From: DAOTXN01 sp034435435
Lineage (GTDB): Bacteria; Chloroflexota; Anaerolineae; S140-20
DNA length: 16,920 nucleotides
Reading direction: 5' to 3'
NCBI GenBank assembly: GCA_034435435.1
Contig: DAOTXN010000051.1
Coordinates: 1 to 16,920, forward strand
A program made the translations under genes and the position numbers. Positions 13,101 through 16,920 of the stretch are shown one piece after another; position 1 is the first letter of the stretch, and every line of letters starts with the position of its first letter. The notes under the pieces were generated by a model that worked only from the letters and a program-made list of their open reading frames with translations, was not told the origin of the DNA and made no database searches.

Positions 13101-14789
13101 GAATTGGAAGGTCTGCCCGGCGCCAATAGACGGTATGTCGCGCCACCAGATGACGTTATCCGACTGGCCGGCCGGCTCGCCGGGCGTGCCGGAGACCATG
13201 CTATCGTAACGAAAGTCGATAGGCAGGGTGTCGGTGAGAGTCGTTATCTGGATTGACGTATCGCCCTCGTTTTCAATCCCGATCGTATACGTCACCACCT
13301 CGCCGGGGAGCTGCTTGGTGGGTAAGACGCTTTTGGTCAACACGATCTGCTTGACGACCTTGACGTGCGGCGTGCTAAAGCTGTCGTCCTCATAGACGAC
13401 TGGAAAGGCCGCCGAGCTGGTCCAAAGCTGGTTCTTGTACTCTTTTTTACTACAGTCTGCGCTTACCGGCGTGTGGGGGTCCACGAAAACGTTGAACGTA
13501 AAGCTGATCACACCATTGGCCGGCAGCGACAGCCCTGCCCACACGACCGTGTTGGTGGGCGAGCCGAGCGGTGTCGGGCCTTGGACCATTCCCTGGTAGG
13601 TAAAATACTGCACCGGCAGCGTGTCGGTGACGCGCACATCGTTCACCTGGATTTGGAGGGGATTGTACACATAGACCGTGTACGTGATTATACGGTTGGG
13701 GTAGGTCTCATTGCTGGCAGTCGGCGGATTGCGGGTTTGAACCTGTTTTTCGAGCGGCGACATAATCGTTACCGTGCGGTCGCTATCGCATTTGACGGGC
13801 GTCAAGCGCTCGGCAGCCATGGTCCAGCAATAGGTTTTCTTGTTGTTGAGTGAATAATCCGCCTTGGTCGTGGTGATGCGCGCGGTAAACGTGACGGCAG
13901 TCGTGTGGCCGGGTTGCAGCACAAAATCGCTGGGCAGCGTCCAACTGATGCGCCGCGACGCCGCGATGTAGGTCCACATACCAGGCGGTTGCGCGTCGAC
14001 GAGCGTCAATTCAGCCGGCAAATCTTCCCAGATCTCGACCCAAGAGGCCGGCCAGGAATCGCCCCGCCCGTCTGTTTCGTCCAGGTTGTCCAGCGTCAGC
14101 GTGTAGGTGAGCAGGCGCCCCGGGCGCTCTTTATTGACGATTCCGCCCTCTGTCTGCACCGTTTTGACCAGTTTTAACACCGGCCCCACGATCAGGGTCG
14201 CATCGGTGTCGTTGGCATTGTCCACGTCGGGGGTGGTTGTGCCAATGTCCACGCTGTTGCCCAGAACGGTCGGACCGATGCGCGGGTCTTTGTAGTTCGG
14301 CTCTAACGAATCGGGCACGCCCATGGTAAAGACCAGATTGGCCGCAGCTCCGACGCCGAGGTCGCCCACGGTGATGTACAACGCGCCCGATCCCGTCCCC
14401 ACCGTCCAGGTATAAGCATCGACTACACCTTGCGGATCGTACAGGTTGCCGTTGTATTCGGCCAGCGGCGGGTTAGAGGGATAATCCGTGTCGGTGGCCC
14501 AGGTGCTGGTGATTCTCACATTCTGCAGCAATCCATCGCTGGTATTGGTGAACGCCACGGTGTAAGTGAGCTGCTCGTACGCCAGGACTTTGTCCTGGAC
14601 GTGATTTTCGATCTCCAGACCAGCTTGCTGAGGGACCTGGGGAAAACGCTGCCCGGACATGGCCTGAGCAGACATGGCTTGGCTGTACACGATTAACACA
14701 ACCACTGCAGCCAGGCTGGCGCTGAAAACAGCAGACAGAGCGACAAAGGGATGCCTGAAGGCCATGGAGGGGGATTTTTCCTGGGCCAT
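10176..14789 (-). CDS. Giant cell-surface protein with about ten DUF11-type repeats and a CARDB domain
   Basis: A 1537-residue exported protein. The ATG at 14789 follows TAGGAG. A signal segment (about 17-36) ends near SAQAMSG. Ten beta-sandwich modules follow at about 57-201, 204-343, 345-480, 481-602, 604-738, 740-863, 865-986, 987-1114, 1116-1236 and 1238-1370. Most show the DUF11 pattern VTYTITLYN followed by VTDTLP and later VVW. The last part (1371-1525) begins PDLVLGELQVSP and looks like a CARDB adhesion-type domain. The tail SLYLPLVTKNH resembles the YLPLV-type C-terminus I remember in many Chloroflexota exported proteins. Cysteines cluster in modules 2-6 (321, 334, 446, 591, 696, 851) and in CARDB (1458, 1471); modules 1 and 7-10 have none. 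It is probably a structural or adhesive fibre. It has its own strong promoter and the PTNT-repeat gene follows. Confidence 0.85.
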   Translation of the reverse strand: MAQEKSPSMAFRHPFVALSAVFSASLAAVVVLIVYSQAMSAQAMSGQRFPQVPQQAGLEIENHVQDKVLAYEQLTYTVAFTNTSDGLLQNVRITSTWATDTDYPSNPPLAEYNGNLYDPQGVVDAYTWTVGTGSGALYITVGDLGVGAAANLVFTMGVPDSLEPNYKDPRIGPTVLGNSVDIGTTTPDVDNANDTDATLIVGPVLKLVKTVQTEGGIVNKERPGRLLTYTLTLDNLDETDGRGDSWPASWVEIWEDLPAELTLVDAQPPGMWTYIAASRRISWTLPSDFVLQPGHTTAVTFTARITTTKADYSLNNKKTYCWTMAAERLTPVKCDSDRTVTIMSPLEKQVQTRNPPTASNETYPNRIITYTVYVYNPLQIQVNDVRVTDTLPVQYFTYQGMVQGPTPLGSPTNTVVWAGLSLPANGVISFTFNVFVDPHTPVSADCSKKEYKNQLWTSSAAFPVVYEDDSFSTPHVKVVKQIVLTKSVLPTKQLPGEVVTYTIGIENEGDTSIQITTLTDTLPIDFRYDSMVSGTPGEPAGQSDNVIWWRDIPSIGAGQTFQFSFHALVDGEPLSKYKNKVNGFSPDTYICGINTAEVQVLSPIVGSKLADPPHPIPIVQGESFEYSVSYANQSRLQSYFATAFVDLLPVGFEKDGNQLYEYTIDPMVELLPNQANNWEHTFDVQIVGEGAGTTWCNDLASEDKRKVYQLVGMFGVHTTDLPEGWYWLNAAKEAPVYVKPHVDLLHAYYPSKVAVSGTTTVTLTLSNNLRSPAQPVDDIGVTYAKHADFTYLGVLPGTPEPDIVGDNLVWSGIDLPASGQVQLRFQLRAPAAPKDYSGIQAYAAAANPDICIPLKTATINVVKGVVLKKTPTPKEIGPFGTVEYNLQVTNKTNAPVSGIRVTDTLPFGFEFIEMTSSHVPVSTAPLVWEIPYTTAEGKENIVFKVRAYVNLGPQYNLIEGISASTPVTLEKELEVYLNDVKVEVMPGVGLYKTAQPGQIQAGAIVTYSITLYNGSTKNMANIVLTDTLPNGFSFVEMVEGDAPSQVQGQQVVWQISRLDKTKTLKFIFHASTQTEMPSGAYYNQVVGEAWDAASPYGMIDVPGTDLTAPVIVQGLPTVRLNKSVSPASVIAGNLVTYTITLYNETDQAVTLRLTDTLPLSVTFDSVVGATPAPAQTAPVVWGSIAAGSQQTVTLSFRAWVDLYARSGTYYNHLEAATDAFQLPPSGPLAPLTVEEIPRYDLQISKDDGNVTVDEGQLLLYTITYTNVNDADVTLTNVVITDTFSPLPPYATLFDPRDWEVVASNVYTHWVGDLGPGASGSVQFRLQLSDTIPADVWVISNTVDIGHSTAVLAFESDPSNNSSTDLDILRGPDLVLGELQVSPQSLAAGEPITFALTVRNQGKDNVVNASNTSAGWFIVELYLKKSGFTPAGPPVNVFDHVGGWYPDAGHSQERMPYMCIPAGLPAGDEMVCTFVITDIVAADAYQVYAQADVTFDYLWNESYGMVIEAIESNNISTYGAIQVGSQGSLYLPLVTKNH

Positions 14790-14851
14790 TCTTACTACTC
14801 CTATAGGTTGTCAGTGTTGGGCGTTTCCCTACAACCCGCAAAGGCAAATCA

Positions 14852-14880
14852 ACTATAACTGAAAGAATTGCAATTGTCAA
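14852..14880 (-). promoter_or_regulatory. Near-consensus sigma-70 promoter of the DUF11 surface gene
   Basis: On the minus strand a perfect TTGACA (14880-14875), a 17-base spacer and TATAGT (14857-14852) lie about 60 bases before the ATG at 14789. This is one of the strongest promoters in the window, implying high expression of the surface-protein pair. Confidence 0.75.
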
Positions 14881-14913
14881 TAGGGCGCCGGTACGGCTCG
14901 CAAGCGCTGACAG

Positions 14914-15025
14914 GCTTTTTGCCTGCCGGAGAGAGGATGTGTAGGGCGGCTTTCCATAGCCGCCGCCCCGCTTTTTGCCTGCCGGAGAGAGGATGTGTAG
15001 AGCGGCTTTCCATAGCCGCCGCCCC
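14914..15025. repeat. Two tandem copies of a 56-bp hairpin-bearing repeat
   Basis: Copies at 14914-14969 and 14970-15025 differ at one position (14945 G, 15001 A); four bases of a third copy follow. Each holds a stem GCGGCT with AGCCGC around TTCCAT, and CTTTTTGCCTGCCGG. A GACAGGC/GCCTGCC hairpin with a T loop forms at the left edge. The pair fills the gap between the L,D-transpeptidase stop and the DUF11 promoter. No frame through it looks coding. It could act as an RNA end or be an interspersed repeat. Confidence 0.8.
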
Positions 15026-15034
15026 GCTTGTCCG

Positions 15035-16576
15035 TTATTTCACCACCACCGTCACGCCCACCTCGGCCCAGCCGTAAAAGATTTCGGCCTCTTCCAACCC
15101 CAGGATGATACAGCCGTAAGAGGCCGGGAAACCCAACAATCCCTCCCACAGCAACCGCCCGCTGGAAAGCGTCGGCAGGCCGTGAAAGCCGTTGTAAAAA
15201 TCCGGCCCGGCGGGGTAAATGGCGAGAAAATGCGGCATCCACAGGTCCCACAGGCTGGCATAGGCATTTTCTTCTTTGCTCAATACCTGAAAAACGCCGG
15301 TGTGGGTGGGCGACGAGGCGATGCCGGTAGAGACCGGCCAGTCAAAGACCAGCGCCCCGTTCTCGTAGGCCCGCAGACGCTGTTCGGCGATGCTGACCAC
15401 CACCCGCTTGCCCGGCACAGGCATGTGGGGCGTGAGCAAGTCTTGCGAGGGGATGACCAGTTCTTGACCCACGCGCAGCCAATCGGGGTCCAGATTGGGG
15501 TTGGCTTGTAGAATGAGCCAGCTCGGCATGCCAAACGCAGCCCCGATACCCGATAACGTGTCGCCCGGCTGCACCGTGTAAGCGCGGTCGGGATGGGTCA
15601 GGTAGAGGGCGACCGTTCCGCCGCCGGCCTCAAAGACGTTGAGCGCCTGCGTGGCGGCCTCGTCCAGCCGCAAGCCCCGCCCATCGCCCAAGCCAGCGAC
15701 TAGCCCGGTCAGTGTAGCCGCTATGGCTTCTCGCTCCACGCTCACCGTCGGCCCGGAAGATGTAGAAGTGATGCGCAGCCAGTTGATCACATCGTCCTGG
15801 TCCAGCGTCCACCTCAGCGTCTCGTCGGTCAGCACATCGTAGGCCGATAACTCGATCCGCCGCGCCAGCAACTCCTCGGCCTGACGTTGCGCCGCCGACA
15901 CGTCGGTGATAGCAGGCGCTATCGTTCGGAATACCAATCGTACTTTATCCGTCGCCCCACGGCCGCCGTTCAGCGCCAGCAGTTGGGCCAACGTCGCTTC
16001 CACGTCCAATGCGCGTCCCGGCCGGCCCGGCGCGACGACTGCCTGGCCGTTTTCCAGGCGCAATTCTGCATCGGTGGGCGGAACAGCAACGGTGGAAGCC
16101 AGGCGTTCCAACACCTGCCGCGCTTGCCCCTCGTCCACGGCAAATATAGGAGCGACGTCGCGCCTGCTCAGCCAGGCCCGGATTTGATCCAGCCAACTTT
16201 GTCCCGGTGTGTGGCCCACAGCGTAGGCCGCTTGCACGGTCGCCGTTACGTCCAGGTGTAGCCCGACCTCCGACCAGGATACCCACCATTGGTCGTTGCC
16301 ATCGGTGAGCGCCAGCGCGCCGGTATCGGTCTGCAAAGATGCGCCGCCGAGAAGCGCAGCGGCCTCGGTGGGCGACATTTGCCCCAGCTTCATGCCCAGC
16401 ACATACACGTTAGGATAGATGCGCGCGGCATAGTAACTCGCCACCGTCTGTAGCATGAGCCATGCGCATACCGCGCTCACGACGAGCGTCAAAAAAACCA
16501 CAGTACCCAAAAGGACCAGCATGCTAAGGCTTGTCCAAGATCGTTTGGTGGGCCGATAAACGGGATTGGCGATCAT
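15035..16576 (-). CDS. Membrane-anchored VanW/LysM/YkuD L,D-transpeptidase
   Basis: A 513-residue cell-wall enzyme. The ATG at 16576 follows GAGGAG. One membrane anchor spans residues 18-45. VanW-type PG_binding_4 modules start at VLGMKLGQMSPTEAA (59-73) and again near 240-320. A LysM domain spans 333-378 (YTVQPGDTLSGIGAAFG to VGQELVIP). The YkuD L,D-transpeptidase domain runs from about 390 (KRVVVSIAEQRLRAY) to the end, including WPVSTG (413-418) and the active-site region with His465 and Cys489. Such enzymes make 3-3 cross-links in peptidoglycan or attach proteins to it. The usual SHGC motif reads SYGC here (486-489): the nucleophile is present but the adjacent His is Tyr. It is separated from the DUF11 gene by a 56-bp repeat pair and that gene's own promoter. 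Confidence 0.88.
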   Translation of the reverse strand: MIANPVYRPTKRSWTSLSMLVLLGTVVFLTLVVSAVCAWLMLQTVASYYAARIYPNVYVLGMKLGQMSPTEAAALLGGASLQTDTGALALTDGNDQWWVSWSEVGLHLDVTATVQAAYAVGHTPGQSWLDQIRAWLSRRDVAPIFAVDEGQARQVLERLASTVAVPPTDAELRLENGQAVVAPGRPGRALDVEATLAQLLALNGGRGATDKVRLVFRTIAPAITDVSAAQRQAEELLARRIELSAYDVLTDETLRWTLDQDDVINWLRITSTSSGPTVSVEREAIAATLTGLVAGLGDGRGLRLDEAATQALNVFEAGGGTVALYLTHPDRAYTVQPGDTLSGIGAAFGMPSWLILQANPNLDPDWLRVGQELVIPSQDLLTPHMPVPGKRVVVSIAEQRLRAYENGALVFDWPVSTGIASSPTHTGVFQVLSKEENAYASLWDLWMPHFLAIYPAGPDFYNGFHGLPTLSSGRLLWEGLLGFPASYGCIILGLEEAEIFYGWAEVGVTVVVK

Positions 16577-16630
16577 TTCTCTGCTCCTCTATCGATCACG
16601 ACGCCGTTGCCGGGACGCCGGTTCCTCTTT

Positions 16631-16659
16631 ATCATACGCGAGCGCCACGCATAGGACTT
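16631..16659 (-). promoter_or_regulatory. Possible promoter of the L,D-transpeptidase
   Basis: On the minus strand TATGAT (16636-16631) is a good -10 about 55 bases before the ATG at 16576. The -35 region at 17-19 bases (AAGTCC to TCAAGT) is poor, so this is a weak call. Confidence 0.35.
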
Positions 16660-16701
16660 GACGACCGGGCGCTTTCCCATCGGCGGCTCGGAGGCGATTG
16701 A

Positions 16702-16713
16702 GCTACGCGTAGC
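16702..16713. promoter_or_regulatory. 12-bp perfect palindrome upstream of the L,D-transpeptidase
   Basis: GCTACGCGTAGC is a perfect palindrome in the 212-base gap between the L,D-transpeptidase start and the right repeat. It could be an operator, but nothing ties it to a known regulator. The rest of the gap holds only the promoter candidates listed here; I see no gene. Confidence 0.25.
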
Positions 16714-16754
16714 CTACGCCGCGACGCGACGTATCTTGGGACGTAGGATGGCAT

Positions 16755-16784
16755 TTGACAATCTGGCGAGAGCACGATTATAAT
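16755..16784 (+). promoter_or_regulatory. Perfect consensus sigma-70 promoter pointing into the right terminal repeat
   Basis: TTGACA (16755-16760), an 18-base spacer and TATAAT (16779-16784). Both hexamers are perfect. Transcription would start near 16791, two bases inside the inverted repeat. It is outside the repeat (absent from the left copy), so it likely belonged to a gene displaced by the element, and now reads into the element's outward gene. Confidence 0.65.
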
Positions 16785-16788
16785 GACA

Positions 16789-16920
16789 CTGAAATTACGG
16801 TATAGTTTATTACAGCAACAGTTCAACATTGCACATTAACATACAGTTGACAGAATAGCAGATCTGCGGTCAAATAGCCCCCTATCACAGTGATCGAGGG
16901 AGGTGCGATGGGAACCCGAG
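16789..16920 (+). mobile_element. Right copy of 132-bp terminal inverted repeat, probable insertion-sequence end
   Basis: Exact reverse complement of 1-132. Reading rightward it begins CTGAAATTACGG and contains an internal promoter-like pair TTGACA (16847-16852), 17 bases, TCAAAT (16870-16875), the palindrome ATCACAGTGAT (16884-16894) near the predicted transcript start, a GGGAGG site and an ATG at 16908. The 5' end of an IS carrying its transposase start is the best reading. Confidence 0.75.
16908..16920 (+). CDS. First codons of an outward-facing gene cut by the window edge (possible transposase start)
   Basis: An ATG at 16908 preceded by GAGGGAGG at ideal spacing opens a frame that reads MGTR to the edge. 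It mirrors the start at 13-1. The product is unknown from so few codons. Confidence 0.35.

Noticed and set aside
12432..13256. A 274-residue plus-strand open frame opposite the DUF11 gene
   Set aside because: It is an antisense shadow without domain or start signal; the DUF11 modules run through this stretch in one frame.
14914..15025. The 56-bp repeats as a CRISPR array or attachment sites
   Set aside because: They are tandem with no spacer, and no integrase or cas gene is present.
16632..16829. A minus-strand 65-residue frame starting with the same residues as the left methyltransferase remnant
   Set aside because: The shared start is just the inverted repeat; beyond it the sequence is unrelated and has no coding features.
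1..16920. A linear plasmid or virus with terminal inverted repeats
   Set aside because: The content is chromosomal (tRNA, bacterioferritin, acyl-CoA metabolism, wall enzymes), there are no replication genes, and a gene is cut at the repeat. It cannot be fully excluded without long reads.

Overview
The window reads as a chromosomal segment of an uncultured Chloroflexota bacterium, most likely Anaerolineae. The evidence is high GC with Shine-Dalgarno starts, a surface protein built on PTNT repeats, a very large DUF11-repeat protein ending in a YLPLV-type tail, and a VanW/LysM/YkuD L,D-transpeptidase. The lineage is inferred from gene style; there is no rRNA or marker gene to confirm it.

Ends. 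The first and last 132 bases are perfect inverted repeats of each other. Each holds, reading outward, a promoter-like sequence, a small palindrome, a strong ribosome binding site and the first codons of a gene cut off by the window edge. This fits two outward-facing copies of one insertion-sequence end at which the assembly stopped. The left copy truncates a DNA adenine methyltransferase gene.

Left third (about 90-4340): the methyltransferase C-terminus; a DinB-family gene broken by a frameshift; a MaoC hydratase and an acyl-CoA dehydrogenase in one operon behind an extended -10 promoter; bacterioferritin with its own promoter; a 117-bp MITE-like inverted repeat touching the bacterioferritin stop codon; a terminator; and a tRNA-Glu(TTC) on the minus strand.

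Middle (4413-9368): two small overlapping membrane-protein genes; an 870-residue protein that joins a periplasmic amidotransferase-like domain to a MOP-type polysaccharide flippase; and, divergently from a back-to-back promoter pair, a polytopic membrane protein of a DLWWH family that may be related to GT-C glycosyltransferases.

Right third (9552-16576, all minus strand): an L,D-transpeptidase, then a 1537-residue DUF11/CARDB surface protein with a near-consensus promoter, then a PTNT-repeat protein ending in a VPKTG-type anchor. With the flippase and the DLWWH protein these form a plausible cell-envelope neighbourhood: glycan export, surface display and wall cross-linking. A 56-bp direct repeat with internal hairpins separates the first two of these genes.

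There is no CRISPR array, prophage module or complete restriction system. The most unusual items are the amidotransferase-like/flippase fusion, the surface-protein locus, and the repeat-bounded ends.
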